From NCBI GenBank assembly GCA_002719955.1, contig PBFW01000019.1, positions 1 through 64,000 of the forward strand: 64,000 nucleotides of DNA, read 5' to 3'. Below, one piece after another: positions 36,354-45,694 of this stretch (within the stretch, counting starts at the first letter, position 1; the number at the start of each line of letters is the position of its first letter). Made by a program: the position numbers and the translations under genes. The DNA is from Deltaproteobacteria bacterium (lineage in GTDB: Bacteria > Myxococcota_A > UBA9160 > UBA4427). Below the pieces are notes generated by a model. It worked only from the letters and a program-made list of their open reading frames with translations. It ran no database searches and was not told where the DNA came from.

Positions 36354-37640
36354 ATGGTCCGTCCCGCTCGTGTCTCCGAACCCTCGCGGGCACAGCCGCT
36401 TCCGGAGCCAGCCTCGCTCACCAGCCCCGCCGAAACCCTCGCCGTGATCCTCGAACCGCGCAGTCGCAGCGAGCTATACCGCTATCTCCATCGCTTGCGC
36501 GAACTCGCGCCGATGCATCGCAGCGAAGCGCTGCACGGACGCCCGGCCTGGGTGATCAGCAATCACGCCCTCGCCTACGAGGTGCTCTCCAATCACTCCC
36601 TCGGCAGCGATTCGCATAACGCCGAGATCTTCAACACCGGGCCGACCGGAGAGCGCTTCTACGAATTGATGAAGCGCACCTTGCTCTATATCGGCCCGGA
36701 GGAGCACGGGCGGCTGCGCCGAATCCTTGCCCGCTTCTTCTCTCCGCGCAGCGTCGGGCAATACGCGCCACGCATTCAAACGGTCGTCGATGGCTTGCTC
36801 GACCAGGCCGAGAAGAGGGCTGAGGTCGATCTCGTGAAGGACCTGGCCTACGCGCTGCCCACCGCCGTGATCTGCGAGATCCTCGGTGTCCCTTCGCAGG
36901 ACGTTTCGTCCTTTCACCATTGGCTGAACGATTTTGCGCGCCGGGGCGACGTTTCGGGCGTCACGCCCGAGGTCGAACGCAAGGGTGAAGAGGCCGTGAT
37001 CGGTTTTACCGAGTATTTCCTCGATCGGATCGGTGAGCGGCGCGCGCAACCCCGTGAAGATCTCATGACCCAGCTGATCGAGGTCGAGGACCAGAACGGA
37101 AAGCGATTGCGCGACGATGAACTCGTGGCGATCTTCATTCTGATGATCCAGGCCGGGCACGAGACGACGGCGGACCAGATCGGGCTCGGGATGCTCGGGC
37201 TCCTGCGCCACCCCGATCAGCTCGAGCTCCTACGCAGGGAGCCCGACCGCATCTCGGCGGCGGTCGAGGAGATCTGCCGCTACGACAGCTCGAATCAGCT
37301 CCTGCAGCGGGTGGGCCGAGAGGATTTCAAACTCGGTGGCGAGACCGTACGCGCCGGGGAGGTCTGCGCGATCTTGAGCGGTGCGGCCAACCGTGATCCG
37401 GCCCAATTTCCCGACCCCGACCGGCTCGACATCGAACGCCCCAGGCCCCATCACTTCGGGTTCGGTGCCGGTAATCACGTCTGCATGGGGGCCCCGCTCG
37501 CCCGCCTCGAGATCAAGGCCATGATCGGGGGGCTGGTCTCCCGCTTCTCGGGACTCGCGCTCGTCGAAGCGGAACCGGAGCTTCGAGTCAGTCTGGTGCT
37601 GCGCGGCCCCACGCGCCTCGATCTGGCACTGCAATCATGA
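36354..37640 (+). CDS. Cytochrome P450
   Basis: 428 residues with an N-terminal Pro/Ala-rich extension of about 30 residues before the P450 fold. I-helix AGHETTADQIG, ExxR in EEICRYD, haem loop FGFGAGNHVCMGAPLARLE. The ATG at 36354 has GAGAGGAAATGCC. Substrate unknown. Followed 133 bases later by a second P450 on the same strand. Confidence 0.95.
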   Translation: MVRPARVSEPSRAQPLPEPASLTSPAETLAVILEPRSRSELYRYLHRLRELAPMHRSEALHGRPAWVISNHALAYEVLSNHSLGSDSHNAEIFNTGPTGERFYELMKRTLLYIGPEEHGRLRRILARFFSPRSVGQYAPRIQTVVDGLLDQAEKRAEVDLVKDLAYALPTAVICEILGVPSQDVSSFHHWLNDFARRGDVSGVTPEVERKGEEAVIGFTEYFLDRIGERRAQPREDLMTQLIEVEDQNGKRLRDDELVAIFILMIQAGHETTADQIGLGMLGLLRHPDQLELLRREPDRISAAVEEICRYDSSNQLLQRVGREDFKLGGETVRAGEVCAILSGAANRDPAQFPDPDRLDIERPRPHHFGFGAGNHVCMGAPLARLEIKAMIGGLVSRFSGLALVEAEPELRVSLVLRGPTRLDLALQS

Positions 37641-37773
37641 GGCGACGAGGGCTCCCATTCATGAGCGGCCCCACCGGATTCGAAAATCGACAAGGATCTG
37701 CAGGGATCTGGCCAGGTCTGCGAGACGACCCGTCTTGCAGCACAGGGGGATTGCCGTGAGCCGGGAGGGCGAG

Positions 37774-38979
37774 ATGGCCGAGCTCGACTTCGACGTCTTC
37801 GATGCGTCCCAGACCCAGCGGATGTGGGACCTGATGCGTGAATTCAGACGCAGGGCTCCGGTGGCACCGATCAAGGGCGGCTTCGTCTATGTGTCGCGCT
37901 ACCGAGAGGCTCGAGCCGTATTGCGGGATGCCCAGAAATTCTCCAACGCCGGCGGGATGAGACCCACGGGTCTGGTGGTGCCGGTCCACGATTCGAGCAT
38001 CGGCGAGCTCGTTCCGCCGGTGCATGGACCGGTTCGCAAGGCAGCGCTCGCGGCCGCCCAGGGAACGGGGGTCGTGACCAGCGCCCGTGCTTTCTCGCGC
38101 GAGACCTGCGAGACATTGCTCGACGCGATCGTCGCCCGCGGCTCCGGTGACCTGCTCGCTGAATACAGCCTGGCCCTCACGACCCGCACGATCGCGTGGC
38201 TGATCGGTGTGCCCATGGAGGATTGCGATCAGTTGGCGGAGTGGGGTGAGGAGATCATGACGAGCACGCTCACCGTCACCAACCGCACCGAGCGGGGCGT
38301 GGGTTATGCCGAGTCGTTTCCCGAGTTTACGAATTATCTCGAGGAGCTCATCGAAGATCGCATCCGCAACGAGGATCCTTCTGGCAGCGTCGTCACCCGC
38401 ATTCTGCACAGCGGTCTCGAAGAGGGCAAGCTCACGACACCGATGATCCGCATGATTCTTCTGAACCTGCTCCTGGGGGGGACGGGCACGACCCGGGACT
38501 TCATCGGGAATCTGCTGGCGGAGATCCTACGGCGGCCGGAACTGCACGAAGAGCTCCACGCGGATCGCGCGCTCGTACCGGCGGCGCTCGAGGAATCGTT
38601 ACGCCTGTCTCCGCCCGTGCTTTACCTGATCCGGACCTGCACGGAGTCCACCCAACTCGCCGGGTGCGAAATCGGATCGGGCCAGCGCGTCGTCGTGGGT
38701 GTGGCCTCGGCGAACCGTGACGAAGAGGTCTACGAGGATGCCGATCAGTTTCGTCTTGACCGCGTGGACCCACCCGCCCATCTCTCCTTCGGCTTTGGTC
38801 CCCACCTCTGCGTCGGGTCTCCTCTGGCACGGGTCGAAGGGGAAGAGGCGATCAACACATTCCTTGATCGCTTTGCGCCGGGGCAGGTGCGTCTGGCTCC
38901 GGGATTCGAACTCGAGATGATGCCGCTGCCCTATATGCTCGGTCCGGTGCGCCTGGACGTGGAGATCGTGGGCAGCTGA
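37774..38979 (+). CDS. Cytochrome P450
   Basis: 401 residues. C-helix HGPVRK, I-helix LLGGTGTTRDFIGN, ExxR in EESLRLS, haem loop FGFGPHLCVGSPLARVEGEE. Start ATG at 37774 preceded by GGGAGGGCGAG; alternative GTG at 37756 or TTG at 37735. Same orientation as the preceding P450 and probably co-expressed. Substrate unknown. Confidence 0.93.
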   Translation: MAELDFDVFDASQTQRMWDLMREFRRRAPVAPIKGGFVYVSRYREARAVLRDAQKFSNAGGMRPTGLVVPVHDSSIGELVPPVHGPVRKAALAAAQGTGVVTSARAFSRETCETLLDAIVARGSGDLLAEYSLALTTRTIAWLIGVPMEDCDQLAEWGEEIMTSTLTVTNRTERGVGYAESFPEFTNYLEELIEDRIRNEDPSGSVVTRILHSGLEEGKLTTPMIRMILLNLLLGGTGTTRDFIGNLLAEILRRPELHEELHADRALVPAALEESLRLSPPVLYLIRTCTESTQLAGCEIGSGQRVVVGVASANRDEEVYEDADQFRLDRVDPPAHLSFGFGPHLCVGSPLARVEGEEAINTFLDRFAPGQVRLAPGFELEMMPLPYMLGPVRLDVEIVGS

Positions 38980-39120
38980 GAGGATGCGGGGCCTTTCTCG
39001 GCTTCGGGGCGTCCGGCCCGTGGTTCGAGGGTTGTTGTGTCGCAAAGGCACAAGAGGGGTTCGAGAACGCGGCTCGAATCTGGCGGCGGGCCCGCGGCGG
39101 ATCATGCGGGGGGTGGATCG

Positions 39121-39552
39121 ATGTCGGAAATCGCTGAGCGCCTCGAGCGCAATCTGGAAACGATCGCGCGGGATGAGCCCGCGCTGATCCGCCGCGTCTA
39201 CGAGGATCTCTTCTCGCACCATCCCTCGATCGCAGAACTCTTCACCACACACAGAACCGCGGTGAGAGCGGAGATGCTGCGGGAGATTCTGGTGATCGCG
39301 CTCGCGCAGGCCGAAGGGGCCTCCTGGGTGGAAGAGAACCTCGCCTCGCTCGGCTACAAGCACCACGTGAACGAGGTGACGCACGAGATGTACGGCTGGT
39401 TCACCGACTGTCTGATCCGGATCTTCGCGGAGTTCTCAGGATCGGAATGGTGCGCAGAACTCGAGGCGGACTGGCGAGCCGTCCTCGAACAACTCAGCGA
39501 CCAGATGCGCAGGGCGGGAGAGGACGCGGGGGGAGGCATAGTCGGGGCGTAG
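39121..39552 (+). CDS. Single-domain globin
   Basis: 143 residues resembling the globin domain of flavohaemoglobins and single-domain bacterial globins: IARDEPALIRRVYEDLFSHHPSIAELF, then LGYKHHVNEVTHEMYGWFTDCLI with the likely proximal His. No reductase domain is attached. It may bind O2 or detoxify NO near the P450s. The ATG at 39121 is just after a GGGGGGTGG stretch; the track start at 39037 is longer without good support. Confidence 0.85.
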   Translation: MSEIAERLERNLETIARDEPALIRRVYEDLFSHHPSIAELFTTHRTAVRAEMLREILVIALAQAEGASWVEENLASLGYKHHVNEVTHEMYGWFTDCLIRIFAEFSGSEWCAELEADWRAVLEQLSDQMRRAGEDAGGGIVGA

Positions 39553-39571
39553 CATCGCGAACCCGGCGAAC

Positions 39572-39979
39572 TCACGCCGACGACCCCGACGAGGGTTCAG
39601 CTACCGCGTTCACGACCTCAGATTTCCGAAGGTAGACCTCGACGCCGGAGATCCTTGCCTCTCCGTCGACCTCGAAGACGAGGGCCTCCTCCGCGTGAAG
39701 TCGCCTGCCCGAATCCTCGGTGAAGGTCTCACTGAGGCGCACCCAGACCGTCCGGTCGATCGCCGCGACGCGCTGGACGCGCAACACGTAGTCTCCCAGC
39801 TTCGAGACGACGTCGCACAGGAAGTCGCGGTAGGCCGTGTCTCCCTCGACGACATCGCCATAGGGCCCCATTCGCACGACCCCTTTCGCCAGGGTCTGCC
39901 CGAGCTTCGGCCAATCCTGTTCGCCCAACGCTTCGAGGTAGTTGTGTACGACGCTCGAGATCTCTTCCGTCCCCGACAT
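39572..39979 (-). CDS. SnoaL/NTF2-like protein
   Basis: 135 residues: ISSVVHNYLEALGEQDWPKLGQTL, then GPYGDVVEGDTAYRDFL and a C-terminal beta-sheet core, typical of SnoaL-like proteins. Start ATG at 39979, preceded by GGAGGAATGAGA; an ATG six bases earlier is also possible. Divergent from another SnoaL-like gene at 40098. No catalytic assignment. Confidence 0.8.
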   Translation of the reverse strand: MSGTEEISSVVHNYLEALGEQDWPKLGQTLAKGVVRMGPYGDVVEGDTAYRDFLCDVVSKLGDYVLRVQRVAAIDRTVWVRLSETFTEDSGRRLHAEEALVFEVDGEARISGVEVYLRKSEVVNAVAEPSSGSSA

Positions 39980-40097
39980 TCTCATTCCTCCATCGACGTC
40001 GAGAGCATGGGATGAGATCGCGCTCCCTGCCACGCTCGGGCTACCGTGCTTGCAATGCAGGCCGATCGGCGTGGATCGTGATCCGGGAGGGTAGGGG

Positions 40098-40586
40098 ATG
40101 GGGAACGTGGAGAAGTTGGAGAGTCGGGTGAGCCGACTCGAGTCAGAGGTGCGCGCGCTCCGGGATCAGCGCGAGATCCAGGAACTCCGATTTCGCTATC
40201 ACATCGCCGTCAACGAAAGGCGGATCGACGAGATTCCAGCGCTTTTCTGTGAGGAGGGGGAGGCGCATTTCGGGGAGATCGGATCCGCGCGGGGAAGGGC
40301 CGAGATCGCCACTTTCTACCACGACGTGGTGGGCGGGAGTCCCTTCATCAAACAGTTCATCCACAATCACGTGATCCAGATCTCGGGTGATCGCGCGACG
40401 GGGCTCTCCTACCTGGAGGCCAAGACCGTCGCCGAAGGGGAGAGCCTCCTCGTTGCGGCGCGCTTCGATGATGAATACGTACGGCTCGCCGGAGGCTGGC
40501 ATTTTCGCATGCTGCGACTGACGCCATTCTTTGTCACCCCCCTCCGTGAGGGCTGGTCCGGCGAGAACGAACTCGCCACCCGCTGA
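40098..40586 (+). CDS. SnoaL/NTF2-like protein with N-terminal coiled coil
   Basis: 162 residues. The first ~25 residues form a heptad-like coil (KLESRVSRLESEVRALRDQ), then an NTF2-like domain (IQELRFRYHIAVNERRIDEIPALF, FIKQFIHNHVIQISGD). GGGAGGGTAGGGG precedes the ATG. It is followed 31 bases later by an LLM oxidoreductase gene on the same strand and probably forms an operon with it. Confidence 0.85.
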   Translation: MGNVEKLESRVSRLESEVRALRDQREIQELRFRYHIAVNERRIDEIPALFCEEGEAHFGEIGSARGRAEIATFYHDVVGGSPFIKQFIHNHVIQISGDRATGLSYLEAKTVAEGESLLVAARFDDEYVRLAGGWHFRMLRLTPFFVTPLREGWSGENELATR

Positions 40587-40617
40587 TCCGCGCTGCGGGT
40601 GCTGAATCGGAGATTCC

Positions 40618-41547
40618 ATGGAAATCGGCCTCATCCTGCCCAACTCGGGCGAGCTCGCGAACGCCGCGGCGATCTATCGGATCGCAGAGAGGGCTGAAGC
40701 ACTCGGCTTCGACGCGCTCTGGACCGCGGATCATCTGGTCTTGCCGATCGAATCATCGACCTTTTATCCCTATTTGCCGGGCATGAAGATCCGGCCCGAC
40801 GCGCGTCACGCCTTCATCGATCCGATGATCGCCCTGGCCGGGGTCGCGGCGCGCACGAGCCGTATTCGTCTCGGGGTGAGCGTTTATCTCGCCGCGCTTC
40901 GCCACCCGATCGTCGCTGCGAAACTCGTCGCGTCTCTCGATCAGCTTTCGGGCGGGCGGGTTCTTCTGGGTGTGGGTTCGGGCTGGATTCCAGAGGAGTA
41001 CGAGACGCTCGGGATCTCGTTCGATGAACGGGGTCGCGTCCTCGACGAACACCTCGAAGCCATGCGCGCGCTCTGGTCCGAGGATCATCCCCGCTACGAG
41101 GGCGACTACTACCGCTTCGAGAATATCGGCTTCGACCCGAAGCCCGTGGCTTCACGCATCCCGATCTGGGTCGGCGGCAACAGCCGGCCGGCGCGGCGGA
41201 GAGCCGCGCGCCTGGGTGACGGCTGGCATGTGATCGACGTGCCGCTGCCGGAGCTGCGTCAGGGGATCGATGATCTGTCGGATCTGTGTCGCGAGGCGGG
41301 TCGCTCCGCGTCCGATGTGGTGATCTCGATGCGTGCTCAGATCCAGCTGACCGAAGCGCGGATCCCCCCCGAAGAGCGCATCGCTCCGCTGATGGGTCCG
41401 CTCGACGACGTCCTCGATCGACTCCGAGACTATTCGGCGGCCGGGGTGAGCCATATGGCCCTGTGGCCCCGGGAGTCGGACCTCGACGCCTATTTGGAAA
41501 GGATGGAGCGAATCGCGGCAGAGATCCTTCCCGCCTTTCCTGTGTGA
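40618..41547 (+). CDS. LLM-family, F420-dependent-type oxidoreductase
   Basis: 309 residues in the TIGR03619-like F420 branch: IGLILPNSGELANAAAIYRIAERAEALGFDALWTADHLVLP, HPIVAAKLVASLDQLSGGRVLLGVGSGW, and PIWVGGNSRPARRRAARLGDGW. Cofactor is probably F420, though FMN is possible; no F420 biosynthesis genes are in view. The ATG at 40618 is close behind the SnoaL-like gene. Confidence 0.92.
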   Translation: MEIGLILPNSGELANAAAIYRIAERAEALGFDALWTADHLVLPIESSTFYPYLPGMKIRPDARHAFIDPMIALAGVAARTSRIRLGVSVYLAALRHPIVAAKLVASLDQLSGGRVLLGVGSGWIPEEYETLGISFDERGRVLDEHLEAMRALWSEDHPRYEGDYYRFENIGFDPKPVASRIPIWVGGNSRPARRRAARLGDGWHVIDVPLPELRQGIDDLSDLCREAGRSASDVVISMRAQIQLTEARIPPEERIAPLMGPLDDVLDRLRDYSAAGVSHMALWPRESDLDAYLERMERIAAEILPAFPV

Positions 41548-41818
41548 GGCCAATGGTGATCTACGCGCAGGAGGCCGACGAAACGATCGTCGGGTTCGCC
41601 GAAGTTCTCGAAGAGGAGGCTGCGTCCCACGCCACCTGAAGGCGAGTGGCCTCGTCAAGGTGCGGAGGATCGGATGAGATCGACGGCTTGATCGGCGGGA
41701 TCCTCTCTGCGATCGTGAGAATCGCTGGCGACGCCGATCCCAAGAAACCCACGCAGAGGGTGATCATGTCGCGGGGGATCGCGGGGCGATCGCCTCTTCC
41801 CCATGCAGGAGAACGGCC
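41548..41818. other. Intergenic region with no recognised gene
   Basis: About 270 bases. A 28-residue ATG ORF at 41553 is present but shows no family signal. Confidence 0.4.
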
Positions 41819-42673
41819 ATGCAGGATCTGGCAGGAAAGGTCGCCTTTGTCAGCGGTGGCGGCAGCGGAATCGGGCGAGGGATCGCACTCGGGCTCGCCG
41901 CGGAGTCGATGGTCGTGGCCGTCGCCGATATTCGGCTCGAGGGCGCGCAGGCGGTGGCGGCGGAAATCATCGAGCGAGGGGGCCATGCCCTCGCCATCCG
42001 GGTGGACGTGACTTCACTCGAGTCGCTCGAGTTGGCCGCAAAGCGGGTCGCCGCCGAGGCGGGCGGCTTGAATCTTCTGTGCGCGAATGCCGGGGTGTTG
42101 GCTCGGATGGCCTCGAACGATGATCACACGGTGGAAGATTGGGAGTACACGCTCTCGGTCAACGTCCTGGGCATCATGAAGACGATCAGGGTCTTTCTAC
42201 CTCTGCTCCGGCAGAGCGCGCCAGATGCGCATATCGTCAACACGGCCTCGCTCGGAGGGCTCGTGGCGACGGGCGGGCTCCCGATCAGCGCATATGTCGC
42301 GAGCAAATACGCCTGCGTGGGGTACAGCGAATTTCTGCGAGGAGAGCTTGCGGCCGAAGAGATCGGCGTCTCCGTTCTCTGTCCGGGCGTGGTCGAATCG
42401 GATCTGATGAACACCTCTTCCCGGAATCGTCCGGAAGGCTTCGGCCGATCGGCTGCGTTCGAAGGTGCGGCGACACCGGGCGATGTCGACTCTCCGGCCG
42501 TTGCGGATACGTCCATGCCCGCCGAGGAAGTCGGGCCGATCGTCGTCGAGGCCATTCGCGCGAATCGGCCCTATATCTTCACGCATCCGCATGCACGACA
42601 GGCGGTCGAGAAGCGCTTTCAGCGAATCTTCGACGATTTCGAGTTCGCTGCACAGGCCGTCGGGAAGACCTAG
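41819..42673 (+). CDS. Short-chain dehydrogenase/reductase
   Basis: 284 residues. Cofactor motif SGGGSGIGRGIALGLA, DIRLEGAQ after beta-2, NAGV, catalytic Ser in NTASLGGLVA and Y-x3-K in YVASKYACVGY. C-terminus suits a cytosolic enzyme of about 285 residues. AGGAGAACGGCC precedes the ATG. Same strand as the F420-type gene 270 bases upstream; convergent with fabV. Confidence 0.92.
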   Translation: MQDLAGKVAFVSGGGSGIGRGIALGLAAESMVVAVADIRLEGAQAVAAEIIERGGHALAIRVDVTSLESLELAAKRVAAEAGGLNLLCANAGVLARMASNDDHTVEDWEYTLSVNVLGIMKTIRVFLPLLRQSAPDAHIVNTASLGGLVATGGLPISAYVASKYACVGYSEFLRGELAAEEIGVSVLCPGVVESDLMNTSSRNRPEGFGRSAAFEGAATPGDVDSPAVADTSMPAEEVGPIVVEAIRANRPYIFTHPHARQAVEKRFQRIFDDFEFAAQAVGKT

Positions 42674-42770
42674 GACGTCCGGGGAATTCGTGCATCCATC
42701 TCGATCCTTTCCCGTCCGTTCTCTCCGCCTCTTTTTCACCCGTTGGGCGTGAGCGTTCCCGCCGAGCGTT

Positions 42771-44042
42771 CTACTCGATCAGATGGACGACCCCCTCCTT
42801 TTCACCGAGGGGCGGAGCGAAGTCGGTCGCGGCCTCGTAGTCGACGCCGTCCACTTCCCATCCGTATAGCTGCATGAATTCCTTCTTGAACAGTTCGAGA
42901 CCCCGGGCGGTGAGCGGAGCCACGGCCCCCGGTTGGGCGGTCTCCCATAATTCGCGCAGTGGGGTCTGGGTTTCCGGCACGAGTTCATTGGCATCGAGAC
43001 GGAGTCGTCCCTCTTCGTCGAGCATCTCGCGCCAGGCCTCGCCCTGGCCCTTTTCCCCGGCGCCATAGAGCGCGTGGGCGAAGCCGATGCCGACCGCGAG
43101 CGGATCGTCATAGGCACCGATGCCGCTGTCGACCACGGCGAGATAGTCGGCGATATATTTGAGCATGGCGGGAATCGCGACCGAGGCGCCGGTCACGACC
43201 GCCGGGTTCATGCAGGTGAAGGCCGAGCCCCCGAGACGTTTCTGGAGTCGGGCATCGAGACTTCGCGTCGTTGCATCGATGTGTTTCTTGGCTGCGCCCA
43301 GGGCTCCGTCCCAATAGATTCGCCGCAGCGGCTCGAAGTCGGGACCGATATAACTGAGTGATGCGATCTTGAATCCCGGGTGGGCTCGGTCCGCGTAGAG
43401 CAGGGCGTTGGCCCAGAGAGCCAGATCGTCGCCGCCCATCACGCGTCGGGTATGCTCGATTTCGATCTCGCTGGCGGGCTCGAGATGCACCTCTTTGTGT
43501 TCGCCGCTCTTGAAGTCGAGGCCGACGACATCGAGCGGTTCGCCCACGACTTTGAGTGCCGAAGTCCAGGTTTCTTCGAGGTGAGTGCGTCGGGGCGCAG
43601 CGACGCTGTAAACGAGAAGATCGATCCGCTCTCCGGCCGCGTGGAGATCATCGATCACCCGATCTCGGGTCTCGTCGCTGAAGGCGTCCCCGAAATAGGT
43701 CCGCTGTTCGGGGTAGGTCCGATGCAGCGCTTCGGTGAGGTACCAACCGGCTGGGGCGATCGCGACCTTCTGGTCGCGGAAGGCCGGCGGCGTTTCGTAG
43801 CCCACACCGATGATCTTCGTGAACCCCGCCTCCTTGAGTGAGATTGCGATCGAACTTCCGTATCCGAAAGTGGTACTTCCGAGAATCAGCGCCGTCTTTC
43901 CCTCGGCCGCGGCCAGCGGTGCGGGGAACGCAGCGCGGGCCCGCTCGATCTGGCGCTGGGTGAGGACGCGGCAGCCTTCGGGGTGGGCCGTCAGGATCAT
44001 CAGTCCGCGTGCGCGGGGTGTAGCGAGTGAAAGAACCGACAT
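42771..44042 (-). CDS. fabV: FabV-type enoyl-ACP / trans-2-enoyl-CoA reductase
   Basis: 423 residues matching the FabV/TER family: ARGLMILTAHPEGC, TALILGSTTFGYGSSIAISL, GWYLTEALHRTYPEQRTYFGDAFSDE, LVYSVAAPRRTHL. The Y-x8-K catalytic pair is in RIYWDGALGAAKKH, longer than the Y-x6-K of FabI. NADH-dependent reduction of enoyl-ACP or enoyl-CoA. Start ATG at 44042 has AAGGGAG upstream. FabV enzymes are usually triclosan-insensitive. Convergent with the SDR. Confidence 0.9.
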   Translation of the reverse strand: MSVLSLATPRARGLMILTAHPEGCRVLTQRQIERARAAFPAPLAAAEGKTALILGSTTFGYGSSIAISLKEAGFTKIIGVGYETPPAFRDQKVAIAPAGWYLTEALHRTYPEQRTYFGDAFSDETRDRVIDDLHAAGERIDLLVYSVAAPRRTHLEETWTSALKVVGEPLDVVGLDFKSGEHKEVHLEPASEIEIEHTRRVMGGDDLALWANALLYADRAHPGFKIASLSYIGPDFEPLRRIYWDGALGAAKKHIDATTRSLDARLQKRLGGSAFTCMNPAVVTGASVAIPAMLKYIADYLAVVDSGIGAYDDPLAVGIGFAHALYGAGEKGQGEAWREMLDEEGRLRLDANELVPETQTPLRELWETAQPGAVAPLTARGLELFKKEFMQLYGWEVDGVDYEAATDFAPPLGEKEGVVHLIE

Positions 44043-44137
44043 TCGCTCCCTTGAGTGAGACCGGGCTCGTGCCCGAATGGGTTTTCGGAGATTCGCCAAG
44101 ACGCTCGATCGCGGCCCGTGAGTTGGAGCCTACCCGA

Positions 44138-45625
44138 TCAGTGCTTCTTTGCGCTCGAACTCGGGGCGCGGTAATCGAGTGGCGGCGCGCGGTCCCCGAC
44201 CAGCGGGCGATATACGAAGTTCGGGCCGATCCGCTCGCGATGTTCCGCGGTTGCGGCTTCGATCAGTTCCGGTCGGGTGAAGAGATCGACCGCCGTCATC
44301 GCCAGGGTCTTGGCGGCGTTGATCATGCCCTTGTTCCCGATTTCGGTTCCACCCGACGCGACGGCCTGCCATGAATGTGGGGGAACGCCCGGGACCCAGG
44401 TCGCCGTCGACAATCCGACGGTCGGTACCACCTGGGATACATCGCCGACGTCGGTCGAGCCCGGGAACACGCCGTGGATGGCGAAGGTCTCGATTTCGGT
44501 AGAACTGGAGATTGGAGGATGGGCGCCGAGGAGGCTCTCCTGAAGTTTCTTGGCGAAGCGTTTTTCGGACGCGCTGTACTCGACGCCACCAACGTTGTGG
44601 AGATTGGCATCCATCGCACGACCGAGGGCTTCGTTGGGGACCAGCTCATTCGCGCCGTGGATCACTTCGTAGTCGACGCTCGTCCCCGTTCCCCTCGCAG
44701 CCCCTTCGGACGCGGCCACGACCCGCTCGAAAATCGTGTGGAGGGTCTCGGTATCCGGGTGCCGGACATAGTAGAAAACCTCGGCGAAATCCGGCGTGAC
44801 GTTGGGCGCGTGGCCACCCTGGGTGATGACATAATGGATTCGGGTCTCCTGCGGCACGTGTTCGCGCAGCAGATTGGCCATGTGATTCATCGCCTCGACG
44901 CCGTCGAGGGCGGAACGAGCTTGTTCGGGTGCCGCGGCGGCGTGGGCGGACACGCCCCGAAAGCGGAACTTGGCGGATTTATTGGCGAGCATGCCGTAGA
45001 TGCTCGCGCCGTTATACGAGGAGGGATGCCAATGGAGCGCCACGTCGACACCCTCGAAAAGGCCCTCCCGGACGAGATAGGCCTTGCCGGCTCCGCCCTC
45101 CTCGGCGGGCGTTCCGTAGACGCGCAGCGTTCCACCCGAAGGGGAGGCTGAAAGCCAATCGGCTACGGCGATCGCAGCCGCGACCGATCCCGCGCCGAAG
45201 AGATGGTGGCCGCAGGCGTGGCCCGCGGCCACCTCGTCGCGGTGCTGGCGTTCCGGTTCGCGTGTCTGGGAGAGACCCGGCAGCGCATCGAACTCTGCGA
45301 GTACAGCCACTACGGGACTTCCCGACCCATAGGTCGCTACGAAGGCCGTCGGCATTCCCGCGACGTTCGCCTCGACCGAGAAGCCCGCTTTGCGCAATGT
45401 GTTCTGCAGGAGGGCCGACGACTCGACCTCCTGGTAACCGACTTCGGAGAGATCCCAGATTCGTTGGGCGATCTCGCCGTAGCGGGTGCGGCGGGCCTCT
45501 ACGTGGTCGGTGACCCGAGCCTTGGGATCCTCCGGGAGCTTCTCGCCGGAGGCATCGCTGAGGAGCACGCTCGAGAGGATGAGGCAGAACACGAGACTGG
45601 ATGTACGCTGGATTCGCATCCGCAT
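44138..45625 (-). CDS. M20-family amidohydrolase with signal peptide
   Basis: 495 residues. N-terminal signal sequence (SSLVFCLILSSVLLSDASG), so likely exported. Metal-binding motif GHACGHHLFGAGSVAAA, then LRVYGTPAEEGGAGK, and ADVMP-like His/Glu blocks further on. Layout resembles AbgB-type aminoacyl-conjugate hydrolases rather than aminopeptidases. Would hydrolyse an N-acyl or amide bond in the periplasm. Two ATGs six bases apart at the start are both plausible. Confidence 0.87.
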   Translation of the reverse strand: MRMRIQRTSSLVFCLILSSVLLSDASGEKLPEDPKARVTDHVEARRTRYGEIAQRIWDLSEVGYQEVESSALLQNTLRKAGFSVEANVAGMPTAFVATYGSGSPVVAVLAEFDALPGLSQTREPERQHRDEVAAGHACGHHLFGAGSVAAAIAVADWLSASPSGGTLRVYGTPAEEGGAGKAYLVREGLFEGVDVALHWHPSSYNGASIYGMLANKSAKFRFRGVSAHAAAAPEQARSALDGVEAMNHMANLLREHVPQETRIHYVITQGGHAPNVTPDFAEVFYYVRHPDTETLHTIFERVVAASEGAARGTGTSVDYEVIHGANELVPNEALGRAMDANLHNVGGVEYSASEKRFAKKLQESLLGAHPPISSSTEIETFAIHGVFPGSTDVGDVSQVVPTVGLSTATWVPGVPPHSWQAVASGGTEIGNKGMINAAKTLAMTAVDLFTRPELIEAATAEHRERIGPNFVYRPLVGDRAPPLDYRAPSSSAKKH

Positions 45626-45694
45626 GAGAATAGGGCGAGTCGCAGCGAGTCGGTATGTCGGATCCGGCGGATGGACGAGGATCGTTTCCGGACG

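Noticed and set aside
41553-41639. 28-codon ATG ORF after the F420-type gene
   Set aside because: No ribosome binding site or similarity; too short to support.
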